From Blasia pusilla (lineage: Eukaryota; Marchantiophyta; Marchantiopsida; Blasiales), in NCBI GenBank assembly GCA_050084515.1, contig CM114272.1:44516001-44580000 (forward strand): 64,000 nucleotides of DNA, given 5' to 3'. Numbering within the stretch: position 1 is the stretch's first letter; each line of letters begins with the position of its first letter. The position numbers and the translations under genes are program-made. The notes under the pieces are model-generated. The model worked only from the letters and a program-made list of their open reading frames with translations, had not been told where the DNA came from and made no database searches. This document shows, in pieces, positions 15,036 to 26,214 of the stretch.

Positions 15036-18000
15036 GTCTAAATTGCCTAAACCATCAAGAAAGTACCCATTAAAATAATCCGCGATATCTTTTGTTCTAT
15101 CATATTGATAGACATATTCAGTAATTGTAGTCATATCTTTTTCTCTTGAAGCTCAATATTGGCTCTAAACGGTAACAACTAGAAAAAGTACGTTGTGAGT
15201 GATACACTCCAAACTGATATCTTACTACACCAAAAAATCAGTAAGCTTCACATTAACCGTAGAGGGATAGGAAAGTATAACTTCTTATGTAGAGGATATG
15301 TAGTAGTAGTAGTTCAATCCTCATTGAGATTACTGGTCTTGGTCATTAAACTGACAACCACTTTCGCATCAGTACATGGTGGAGATGTGCATATCTTAAG
15401 CATACACGTCACAAGTCCAAGTATAAACCCATGTACCAAAAATTTATAAGTTTCTATTTTTAAATACTACATTTCAAGAATGCATGTTGGATGTTTAGTA
15501 ACTATAAAACACACCCACCTACCCACTCCAACCTAGTTTGGAGAAACTAGACCAAATTTACATTAGAGAGTACTAAGACCTTGTTGGGGAGAAGTAAGCA
15601 TGTCCTTTGCTGCAAGTTTGGATACGATGTCCATAAGGATCCCGTCTTGTTTTGGCGATCCATTTGGGTCTTTATATCTCCCAAATCTTCTCTCCATTTT
15701 TTCTTGATCCACTTCTTCCAATTGAATTGTAACTCTTGAATCCACGCTCTACAAAAAAGAAAGAGTTTTATTAGTAAGTTATACTTAATGTTGGGATTGA
15801 TCTTTTTCATGCAAAAAATTGGAAGAATTCAATTTTCTTAGACATGTGATTGGTGAGGAGATATACTAGGGGAAGACACTATTGGTGAACTTTGTTATGT
15901 AAATCTAGAGTGTTTGGGGTTGTCTTCATATACCTCTTCCTCAGTCCTTGTGGCCATTGAACCCTTGGAAGGTCCTTGAGATACATGCGCACAAAAACTT
16001 CATTACTTTAGTGATCACCTTCAATAAGGATGTAAATGACATTGTAGAACATGTAGGAAAAATTTTCAGCATTTCCCTCATACTTTCTATTTGGTACATG
16101 CAAGTCAATCATGTGAAAGAGGTGTGCAAAGTGATTGGGATATGCCAAGGAAAACTTACATTAAGTCCATCTAGGCTTGCTTGTCCGTTGTAGTTTAGGG
16201 TTTGAACTTTGGACCTCGCTCGGACCATCTTTTCAGCTTTCATTTTGATAGCTAATAATCTACTAAATGTGCCCATGATTCTTCATTTGTACCAAGTTGA
16301 AATGGGACTACACAATTAGTCCCATTACTAATCCAATAGTTCTTGATATTGGATCTCTTTGTTTTCAAGAGTTGAGCTATCTTTTACCTCATAAATTCTA
16401 GTGAGAGAGACATACCCTCCATGTTGGTATATGCCTCTAGAATATGATTTTGGATAGCTACCATGCCAATTTCATTTTTTCTACTAAATTCTACGCATGA
16501 CAAGTCCAAGTATCTCAACGCCCATACCTTCAAATCATTTAGCCAAGGCTTGTAACCTAGTACCTTGATGGAGGATTGACCATTCGGAAAAAAATCACAT
16601 CTAGGCTTTCAATATTGCTCCTTTTGAATGGAAACATCACATTTCCACAAGTCATGTTTCGTCCGACTCCGCCTCTGCCCTTACCAAAATTCAACTTGTC
16701 ACACACATTTTGCATTAGAAAAACTCTATCCCCTTAGGTTATTCTATAAATGAGATCAAATGAAACATTAACACTCTTTAAAATAACTTATGTACATGTT
16801 GATGCATCTATTGGAGGGGTCGCATCTTTAGTTGGGCTTGGTGCAACACAAGATTGTGATGTACTTCGGTAGAGTTGGTTATCTTCAACTTTAAATGAAT
16901 GATGTGGTGGAATGGATTTTGATGGAAATGACACTCCCTCCTTGCAACCAAAATCACAATCCAAGATAAGAGTACCCTTGCAAGTAAAGAAATAAATAAA
17001 TAAATTTGAGACCTCATAGTACTTCTCTTCGAGTCTTCACATACCCAAGATGGTAGTGCAGGTTGAGATGCCGTCCATTGTTGTTGGAATTCAGGCCCAA
17101 ATCCCATAGGAGGTTGCATCATCATTGGAAGCCGCTAAAGCATTTGAGATTATGACCATGTTTCTTGAGGATATGGTTATGATGTTCCAAGTATACCCGA
17201 TTAGATCCCCTCCATTGGCTGAACTGAAAAGAGAGTCATTATGGTTATTTAGCCGCCAAAACTCATACGTAGTCTATGCATAATATGGATTCATAATGTG
17301 TCACCCTATTGAGGCTAGAATTACGTTTTTTGAAGGTGTCGATAATACTCTTTGTTACAAAGCCTCCAGTCTCGGTGGTTTAGCACTATGTTCCTTAATT
17401 GGGGTCTATACAACACAATGAAGGCATGTTGATTAGTTTCAATTGTAAAAAAAGTTCAAGGTTTAGATAACCAACTCATTTGAAAAAAAGAAACAAACAT
17501 TGATTCACCCTCTCTTCCTCCAACCATGCCTCCTCATCCTCTTCAAATGTATTATGATCCATATGAGAAGAGGGGCTATAGTCAAGACTATTATGAGATC
17601 TTTCTTGGTGGAAATCAATATCTAAGACTGTATCTTTGTGGCATGCTCTCCCTTTCAATTGTGCACTCCGCCTTGGGGGAAGTGCGCGACAACAAGCTTG
17701 GATAAACCTATGCTTCTTCCCACGCCGTTGTCTAAAAAACCTTTCAACCAGTTCAAGACAATCCATCAACACAATACACATGAGAGAAGGAATTAATCAA
17801 GTTTACCAATGATACAACATTCAACCATTCTAAGGGGTGAAATCAATAAAGCAACAAATTAAATGTACCAAGAGACATATTGAGCATAACTAACTATGTT
17901 AGTTGTAAGAGTTTTTTGTTGCTAAAAGTTAGTAAATAAAAAAAAAATACAACTTATAAGATAGAAAGAGTCTCTTATAGATCCTTCAACCCATAAAACA

Positions 18001-18304
18001 TTGAGCTTCAAGTGTCTTTATCTCCATGATCTGGAAAGCTACTAGAATTTGGTAGTCTCTGAATTCTGCAACAATCCTAATTCTGAGGTCTAGATTATTC
18101 CCAACTTAGTAAATTCATGTATTCACTACCCTCTTCTTGTTGGTCCGTGAGATCTACTCACATGCATGGCCCACTTGCATCCAAACGGCCCCGAATGATA
18201 GAAGAATTCCTTCTACTAGGGTATTCCTCCTACTCACATTGTACACACCAAGGTTGCACGGGAATAAGGTTCGTGTCCTCGGACATGTGGATGTCCATGG
18301 AATT
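15036..18304. other. Non-coding stretch with possible decayed minus-strand coding scraps
   Basis: Minus-strand fragments at 16.2-17.1 kb and 17.48-17.78 kb read as short protein-like pieces, for example a 101-aa ORF rich in Glu near its end. They carry many stops and match no domain I recognise. A decayed DNA transposon is possible. Nothing else is visible. Confidence 0.35.
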
Positions 18305-18560
18305 ATGTCTGTCTTATGGAGAGACTTGTCCATATAGGTCCTACCTTCCTCTTCTTTCTCATCCCCCCTACTTGCCTCCATGTTTCACACTTTCCCTTTT
18401 CTTGCTTCCTCCATCTCCATTCCCCCCCCCCTATTGCCCCACCTGCCCTCGCCTTGCCTTCCACCACCAGTTATAAGTGTGGGCCCTATCTATTCAATCC
18501 ATGTACATGTCCACACTTGCCCGTCCATGTCCACCCTAAAGACAAAATTGTCCGTTTTTG
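18305..18560. repeat. Direct repeat, copy 1 (about 250 bp)
   Basis: It begins near GACTTGTCCATATAGGTCC, runs through a C/T-rich middle, then 'TATAAGTGTGGGCCCTA' and 'AAAATTGTCCG'. The same blocks in the same order occur at 19313-19545. The two copies bracket a GC-rich core. Confidence 0.8.
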
Positions 18561-18865
18561 TGCAACTATATCAGAATCTCTATCAAATCTAGATGGATGA
18601 GGCACGTGCAAATAAAAGAAAAAATTTCAAGATTAAAAGTGCTCTAGATAGAGATGATGCATCACAAAATGGTGGATTAATCATATGTAATTCTCTATTA
18701 TAATTTTGGACATACTTAGGAAGGCTAACTAATTCTCATCATCAGATTTGGATGTAGTCTTTTCTTCTAATCCTACATCTACATTATGAACATGGATGAT
18801 GGCCACATTCTCCACATCTAATCTAGCATGCACAAGATCAACATCACTCAAAATCAAGATTGTAT

Positions 18866-19312
18866 GTAGACAAAGTCAGTGTTTGTGAACATGTCCATGG
18901 ACTTACGTCCGTCCTATAGAAGAACTTGCAGGGTTGCACACGGAAAAATTCCACGTCCATGTCCACGGACTTGTGTTTGTCCTATGGATGGACATGTATG
19001 TGCAAGCCTGGGTACTCGCAGCCCATACCCGAGCTTACCCGAAGCCCGCACGAAGCCCGCCGTGTAGACCTAGGTTGACGGAGCCTGCACTTGTTGTAGG
19101 GCCCACAACCAGGTCCGTAGGGAGCAGGCTGGGAGCTTGCCATGCGGGCGTTCTGCGGGCCTGATTGCCGGCTTGGTTGCGGGCTTCGCAATAGGTGCAG
19201 GCTCTGTCAGCTCGGATCTACGCAGCGGGCCCCGAGAGGGCTCGGATGCGGGTTTGGGTGCGGGTCAGGCATATCCGTTGATATATTCAGACTTGTCTGT
19301 TTCCGTTCAACC
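18866..19312. repeat. GC-rich dispersed repeat, copy B
   Basis: Homologous in order and wording to 14640-15035: ACAAAGTC near the start, AGCCCGCACGAAGCCCGC in the middle, and CTTGTCTGTTTCCGTTCAAC at the end. Many GTCCATG/CATGGAC words make it locally self-complementary. It lies between the direct repeats at 18305-18560 and 19313-19545. Confidence 0.7.
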
Positions 19313-19545
19313 TTGAGAACTTGTCCATATGGGTCCCACCTTCCCCTTCTTTCTTACCCCGCTACTTGCTTCCATATTCTATACTTTCATGTTTCTTTCT
19401 TCCTCCACCTCCACTCCTTGCCCCCTGATTGCCCTACCTACCCTTGCCTTGCTTTCTACCATGAGCTATAAGTGCTGGCCCTACCTCTTGCAATTCATGT
19501 CCGTGGACATTGTTACAATTTCACATAAAATTGTCTGCTATTTTC
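19313..19545. repeat. Direct repeat, copy 2 (about 235 bp)
   Basis: It matches 18305-18560 block by block: GAACTTGTCCATATGGGTCC, a C/T-rich middle, 'TATAAGTGCTGGCCCTA', then 'AAAATTGTCTG'. It has the same orientation and lies about 1 kb downstream of copy 1. Confidence 0.8.
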
Positions 19546-19647
19546 TTTCAGTTTTTTAACTATGGTTAGTTCTGAAAACTATGGTTGGAATTTTATCATG
19601 GTTACAAGTCTCAGTTAGATTACTAGTTACCTCTTAAACTATTCTTG

Positions 19648-20135
19648 TTAGTTTTGGTTATGTTAAATTGTGCACATGGTGTGCTGGCCTGTTGTGCTAT
19701 CCTGCTCATAATGTGCTGGCCTACTCTTGTTGTGTTGGCCTACTCCTATTGTGTTGGCCCTTCCACCTTGCCTTACCATGTAGTGATCCCTTTTGCTGGT
19801 CTTTTCTAGGAAACTATATAACTCCCTCTCTCGTTCCTACTTCTTTGATTCACTTCTATTCCTTCCCTCTAAGGCTGTGTGTTTTGAGATTAGCTCCTAC
19901 ATACCTAAACCTTTGCTCGTGCCTTGATCAACTAAGAAGGAATGTGCATTGGTGTGGAGCATACTCCAAGAACCAATTTAGCCCATACTCCTACATCTTG
20001 GTTTCAACCACCTCTCGTCAGGTCTTGTGTATTCTAATAAGGTGTTGCTTTGCCAAGCACCAAGTTCTCAATAGCAGTTGCAGACTAGTTCTGCATGCAA
20101 TCCATTTCAGATTTGATCTTTCAGATTTGTAAGTG
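19648..20135 (+). mobile_element. Possible 5' LTR of the copia element
   Basis: It starts TGTTAG and has a TATA-like CTATATAACTCC at about 19813, then about 550 bp to the gag start. The position upstream of gag and the promoter-like box fit an LTR. I could not find its 3' partner or a primer-binding site, so the borders are guesses. Confidence 0.4.
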
Positions 20136-20372
20136 ATTACCCTCATGCACATGGTTCTGTGGAAGATCCTATTGGGATCTACTATCTTTGTGTGCTTTAA
20201 AAGTTTTAAAAGTAAGATGTGAGAGAAGTAGAATTCTGATTTCTACAAGTTATGGGCCCACAATTGCTTTTCAATGAATAGTAACGTGCAAAAATCATAA
20301 GGGAGTAAGAATTTCTATCAAAGGAAAATATTTCTTTCTCCCTATTTTGACACAGTTGAAAAATTAGCAACC

Positions 20373-21020
20373 ATGGTATCCACTTACATGATACCCATTT
20401 ATCCTCTTAAGTCAGAAAATTGGAGGGAATGGTACTATGACATCAAAATTCTATTGGCTAGAAAATGCCTACTCAATATGATCACAGACATCCCGACTCT
20501 AACTGAGATGACAATGAAGGATTGGAATAGAGATAACAATTTGGCGATTAGCTACATGGTTTCAAACATGTCGAAAGCATGTAAAGAAAGGTCTCGATCG
20601 TATGATAAATCTTATGAGATGTGGGAGGCTGTGAAGAAAGGTTATGCAACAACTTCCAGTACTAACTTGCTCAGAAATTGGCAGAAGTTAGGAAACCTTA
20701 GGCATAATGGAGAGACCCCCAACTCTGATCATATTGATCTAGTAAACATTTATCTTGATGCCCTTATTTTTGGAGGCCTACTTATGGATGAAAATCAATA
20801 AGTAGGTGCTCTTTGTATGACCCTTGGTCGGAAGTATGTTTTTTCATTAAACATGATATCTAAGAGAGCATCCTCTACTTTAATCATGGAGTATACTACA
20901 GGCGTGATCCAACATGAGGAGAACACTAACCGGCGTTTGAATTTGATCAAATCAACTTCACATCAAGTTCCAAGATCAAGGGCACAAGCAACACTAGAAG
21001 TAAGGAGAAGGACAAGGTGA
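20373..21020 (+). pseudogene. Copia gag (UBN2-type), broken
   Basis: The 142-residue opening reads through IYPLKSENWREWYYDIKILL, then W (RDN) and MWEAVKKGY. This is the pattern of copia gag (UBN2 family), which builds the particle. A TAA at 20801 ends it, and a second piece (20817-21020) continues the gag with a basic end. The ATG at 20373 fits the family start. Confidence 0.85.
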
Positions 21021-21247
21021 AGAAGAAGAAATTTCCATGTCACCTCGTCTGCACATTTTGTGAAAAGATTGGGCATATTGCCTCAGATTGTTTCAAGAGA
21101 ATCAAGTTTGAGGGAGAGAAGGATGAGGAGATCAAGAAGCGAAAGTTACAAGGAGAAGGTCATGCACGCCCATCAGTCAATACTATCAAGACTCTCAACG
21201 AAAGTGAGTCTTGTGAATCCAACATGCTGTCCATATTTTCTATCTAG
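21017..21247 (+). pseudogene. Copia gag zinc knuckle segment
   Basis: It encodes CTFCEKIGHIASDC, a CX2CX4HX4C retroviral-type zinc knuckle, followed by a Lys/Glu-rich linker. In copia elements it binds the element RNA. It lies one frame away from the preceding gag piece. Confidence 0.85.
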
Positions 21248-21259
21248 AAGGCATCAGAT

Positions 21260-21790
21260 ATACGGATCATCGATGGTAGTTTGTCGAGACATATTTGCGG
21301 AGAGGCAGGAATGCTTGAAGAGATACATGGTATAACACCATTCATTGTCTCTATTGCCAATGGAGTTCTCTGCAGCATATCAATGAGTGGGAATGCTACC
21401 ATCTACACAAAGGTTGGGAATGACGTCAACGTCATCAAACTAACAGATGTCCTATATCATAATAATTTCCACAATTTGATTGCTACTACACAAGTGAAAA
21501 ATGATGGCACCAAGGTTAGACTGGACAAAAATGAGGTGTATTCTTTCCTCAACTAGAAAGGTCAAGTGGTGGCTTATTCTCGCTTGTCCCCATGCGGATC
21601 TCTTTACCATCTAGATGTAACTTGTACCATGAAGGCCAAGGCCACCCTTACCAAAGTTGAGTCAACTTTCCTACTCTGGCATAGAAGGTTGGGGCATCTA
21701 AGTACGGAAGGTATGAGGCAACTTCAACAAGTTACCACTAGTACAAAGTTCAAAGTAAGGGATTACACATCAATCTTCATCAAGGGATAG
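21260..21790 (+). pseudogene. Copia protease-like and GAG-pre-integrase segment, broken
   Basis: It starts with IIDGSLSRHICG, the place of the usual aspartic protease box (D-S/T-G). Here it reads DGS, which may already be mutated. LWHRRLGHLSTEGMRQL (about 21678-21727) is the conserved HxxxGHL zinc-binding leader of copia integrase. A TAG at 21556 separates the two. Confidence 0.82.
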
Positions 21791-22240
21791 TACTTAACAG
21801 AACACAATGGCAGAGAGACTAAACCGTACGCTGGTCACCAAGACCAATTGCATGCTTGGTGATTCCAAGTTAAGCAAACGATATTGGTTTGAGGCAATAA
21901 AGTAGGCAAATCTCTTGCGTAATCTTAGTCCTACCAGAGCTCTGGAAGGCAAAACCCTTCAAGAGGCATGGTCAGGAACACAACCTGATGTGTCTATGAT
22001 TCGGGTGTTTGGTGTTGAAGCTTTTGTTCTTATTCTTAAGGACCAGAGAAAGAAACTAGATCCTAGATCTTTGAAGTGCATACATCTTCCCCTTTAGCCA
22101 AATTGCAAGGGATATCGAATGTATAACCTTGACACCAAGAAGATTATCAAGAGCAGGGATGTCATCTTCAATGAAAATTAAGTTCCAACTTCTGTGTTTG
22201 AGGAGTCAGTTTCCAATCTGGTTACTACTCCTGATTATGT
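21791..22240 (+). pseudogene. Copia integrase C-terminal part, broken
   Basis: MAERLNRTLVTKTNCML and YWFEAIK...ANLLRN are followed by TLQEAWSGTQPDVSMIRVFG and KGYRMYNLDTKKIIKSRDVIFNE. These are well-known blocks at and after the catalytic Glu of copia integrase. The core with the first two Asp residues is deleted. TAGs at about 21903 and 22097 interrupt it. Confidence 0.85.
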
Positions 22241-22249
22241 GCTTTGTCA

Positions 22250-23600
22250 CATCTTCGTAGCCGATTGGTAGAGATCTATCGTGGCGACGACATAGAGAGC
22301 CAGCGGACTGTGTCGAGTGTAACTTTGTCCCAAGGTGTCAGATGAAGTTGAGGATAGGTCCGTTGTGTCAAGAACGTTGTTTTGGACAACTTTCTTGACA
22401 CAAATTTTTGGGGTGCTCGTGGTCCTCTCCCATGCTGTGGGCAATCTCTTTGCCTATGAGGCCCACCACACGTCCAACAAGACATCATCGGTCCCTACTG
22501 GGCAATATACGTAGGCACGGGTTGTTGCTTTGTAGGCTCACGATACCCGCCCTACGCTCTGGGCACACTAGCCCGCTCCCATGGTACTAGTGCTCGCTGT
22601 GGTACCTGTGGAGTAATTGTCAATCGTGAACCCGTTGATTCTCGGGAAAATCCAGTAGTCACTACCTGCTTCTCACTCATGTTGAGCTCAATACGCTCAG
22701 ACAACTCGAAGACCACCTTCAATGTGGGCTTTGCATGTGAATCAGCACTACATCTCGGACTCTCCTCCGTAGTTCTTGGTCCAGAACACCGTACCAATAG
22801 TGGACTAACAGCACCTCAGTCACTCCATAAGTAGCAATGATCAACCTTCTCATGCGTGTGAATGCCTCTCTCAGATTCTCACCCGATCGTCGGTGAAAAT
22901 CGTATAGACTCTTCAACTTGTCGATGCGTACACCCTGATAGCTCTTCCCCAACTGTCGGAAGAACTCTACTATGGGATTGAAGTTGGGTGGCCCTCTACC
23001 ACGAGAGGTCTCTGCCATGTCGCATGTATCACTGATCTCCTCTCCATCTAGTCTCCGGGCTGATGGTGTGGGTCTCTCTCCTCTCACAATCCCATCATAT
23101 GCCTCGCGACCACTAGAGGATACATACCCTGGAGCCCAATACATCCTCCAAACATCAATCTCTACTGAATAAAACGATCAGAACTCCATGTAGTCATCCA
23201 TCGGAGGACCTTCCAAGTGTTGGAACAACCCCTTCCATGCCTTGAAAGGGTTGAACCATGTCAGGGTCCGTATCTCATGGAAGTCGCACCACGTGTCAAA
23301 CTCCTGGATAAAATTATCTAGGTCGAAGGTGCCCACTGCACGCGAGAAACAACGTATACCCCAATGGCTCATGTCGTCCATCTCCTGCCAAGTGACATTT
23401 CCTCCGTCTGCGATCTCGTCACCAGACCCGTTGTCTAGAGATGATGATCCAACTTCATATAGAAGTCGAGGTGGCTCCTTCCTTGCTTGTAATCCCTCGA
23501 TATCTCACTTGCTTGAACTACCCCGTTCTTCCCAACCCTGGAAGAACGCCATGATGATCACCTTGTCTCCCCCGCTCAAACACTCAGACACACCAAGAGT
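22250..23600 (-). mobile_element. Ty3/gypsy gag region, minus strand, decayed
   Basis: The minus strand reads FDTWCDFHEIRTLTWFNPFK near 23300, then a gag block with SLYDFHRRSGENLREAFTRM (about 22880) and a CCHC knuckle CWTCGGPHRQRDC near 22440-22480. A TGA at 23178 and a frameshift near 22740 break it. The typical plant Ty3/gypsy gag order (gag domain, then zinc knuckle) is kept. Protease and pol would lie further left, but the copia element is there instead, so only the 5' part survives. It meets the copia element tail to tail at about 22245. Confidence 0.82.
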
Positions 23601-26214
23601 CTCCCGCGCTCCTCACTAGCCTAGGTAACCTCGTGATGACACACCCGGCCTCACGCATAGTCAACACTCGGGCTCACCCTGAGCCTCCCGACTATTTCAC
23701 CTAATCACCAACATATGCTCGGGTCATACACTTGACCCCTACTTGGCAACCGCCGTACAAACATGCTAAACATGAAAGAAATCTACACTTGTCACCATAA
23801 CTGAACCCATATAGCACCTGCTATTACCCGACTCAACACACTAACTGATATGAGACAAGTGTGGGAAAAGAGACTCAAATGGGTAACCTGATCACGCCCG
23901 CCATCAATCTACTGCATGGTCAACCCTGACTCCTCCATGTGACACGACAACCTCCGCAGCAAAACCATCTCCTCGCGCAGCAAGTCGATCCTCCCATCAA
24001 CATATGCGGACAACCCGTCAGCATCATGTGCACTGACACTCCATCGTCAATTGTCGGTGTAACTCATCCATCTCGTTGGCAGTCAGTACAATCCTCCGCA
24101 AATAATATTCAGAAAATCTCACGTCTGAAAACTCAGTATAAGCCCGCTCAACCACGTAGTTTTCCTGACTATGTAAGCAATTCTACTACATCTGACTCCC
24201 AACCTAGTAAGCCACGTTACTACGGTTACGTCCGATCCTACTGCGTTCCTACTACCTAGTACTCTGTCCCGGCACAATTCTTTCTTGCAACTCCAACGCG
24301 CGCATCCATATGCGGCGTGCTCACCTTGTTAGATCCTGTGGCTCGTGGCTCTTACAGCCTTTGTTTTCCCCACCTTCTCTACTTGCCTTTACTATCTCCT
24401 CCCTTTGCTTTGCGCGCCCTGGCACGGCTCCCTATGGAGCCTCTACTCAGCCCTACTCCTGAGTCCTTAGTCTTGTCTCAGACGGGTCTCTATAGGGTCA
24501 GAACTCAGAGTCTTTATGGCTCTGAGTTTCAGGAACTCCAGAAACCCCGGACCCCCCTGCCCCGCCTACCCACCCGCTAATCCCCCTACCTATCCGCTAC
24601 CCTGAGTCGGTCGGAGAGTTTTCTCCGGCATTCTTATAAATATCCGCCCTCCGGGTCGGATGTGGGAGTAGTAATGCGGTGACGGATATTTACCTCGCCA
24701 CATCCATGTCCATGCTCCATGTTACTTCATGGGAGGCATGGGAATTTCCATGCCTATCATCCCCACATACCTGCATTCGATGTGTTCGTGACGGGAGCCA
24801 ATGCCTTGTTTGCCCGCTTAGTTAGGCATATAAGCACTTTGGGGCTCTAACAGGTCTGCGAATTCACCAATAAGGGTTTAGTACGATGAGGAAGCCGATT
24901 GACCAATTGCCTGACTTCAAACCAATTACCTGACTTCAAATGTAGATGGAGGAGATTGCCCCTTTGCAGTTTGTTGTGATCCGAAGATACACATGACATG
25001 ACAAAATGCCTACCAACGTTGAGTCCTTTGTACACTCAAGAAAAACCCACCCCCGATTATACGACATTAATGTCATAATGCCTTCCAGTGATCGTCGTAT
25101 TGGAACATTGCGATTTCGGGCTTGTGTAGGTTTAGGGTTTAGTTTCACATGTTCGTAATCATGTTAGTTGGGTGAGTGTGTTAGCCCGTGTGTTAGTCCC
25201 TTGCGGTGAGGCGGTTGTGTGTTAATCCCTTGCGGTGAGGCGAGCTCTGATTGTGTTGGAATAGCAACCGAGTATCCATCCACATTCGGATGGCAAATCT
25301 TCTGAACTGAAACTGCTCCGCGTAGAAAGAATTTTCACGAACTTTCATTGCCAAAGGGGTAGGAGTTCGATTGGAGCTGTTGAAGACACACTTCTCCGGG
25401 TATAATTTTACGGAGGGATTTGTATTGTGTGGCGTTGGTGCGACCGTGTTTGGTCACTTTGCTTCTAGAGGAGGTAATTTTTTGTCCCTCCCTACCTTTT
25501 CCAAGAAATATGTCTATTTCAATTGAGTGAATGGCTACTCGGGTGCGTATATTCCTTCAGTTCTTCACCACAATCATATTTTCCCTTTTTTCGTAGGTTC
25601 TTAGCAAGGGGCAATGGCTTTCTTATTCGAATATACTTGTTTATTGTGACTCTTTATTGTTTACTGTTTGCCTCGTGACATTTTACTGTTTACTATTTTC
25701 CTTATGACTTTTTGTTGGGTCATTCCCATAATGCCTTCTCTTATCGCTCACAGCAAAGATACTTATAGATCTAAGATATTTCCCTCATTGATGCAAATCA
25801 TTCTATGTGAGCCGAAGGATGATCTTTTTTTCTCCAAGCCGGGAAGAAAGATCTTAATTCTCAAATCCAGGTCATGCTCATAAGTTTGTGAGTCTTTCTT
25901 GGGTAGAAATTATAGCTCAGAACTTTATGTATAAATAGAAATGCGAGCCACTCTACTATCAATTGTGTAGATGAAATTCTCAGTCATCCCCATCTTCCTC
26001 CGATTAAAGAGGCACGTGAATCCAAGATCACATTATGGATTGTGCCGTCGATGTGAAATCGACTAAATCAACTTTGTCTCCCGCGTATCCATTTTTTGGA
26101 AGTTGCAGCCACCTCACTAGCTTACCAATTGGATGTTGCCAACATGGAAGCTTAGCAAGGATTCAATTTTGGCCCCTGGAAGTAGCCTACCTAACCTACT
26201 CTGGCGAACTACTA
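23601..26214. other. Possible leader/LTR of the minus-strand gypsy element, then non-coding DNA
   Basis: For an element read leftward, the 5' leader and LTR should lie here, and the C-rich 24.2-24.9 kb segment is the best candidate. I found no primer-binding site or LTR partner. A 29-bp-period duplication occurs at 25188-25242. No gene is supportable. Confidence 0.4.
25188..25242. repeat. Short tandem duplication, 29-bp period
   Basis: Two 26-bp copies (25188-25213 and 25217-25242) around the words TTAGTCCCTTGCGG and TTAATCCCTTGCGG, differing by one base. Confidence 0.9.

Larger units (their letters stand above)
20373..22240 (+). mobile_element. Decayed Ty1/copia retrotransposon, lacking RT and RNase H
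   Basis: In order: gag (20373-21010), a CCHC zinc knuckle (about 21040-21110), a protease-like segment (about 21260-21550), a GAG-pre-integrase HLGHL block (about 21670-21730) and the C-terminal part of integrase (about 21790-22200). Integrase preceding RT is the copia order. The element stops at about 22240, before RT, where a minus-strand gypsy element begins. Stops at 20801, 21245, 21556, 21790 and 21903 break the frame. Confidence 0.88.

Noticed and set aside
18879-19471. GC-rich ORFs around 19 kb
   Set aside because: Many overlapping frames on both strands over a dispersed repeat; no domain and biased composition only.
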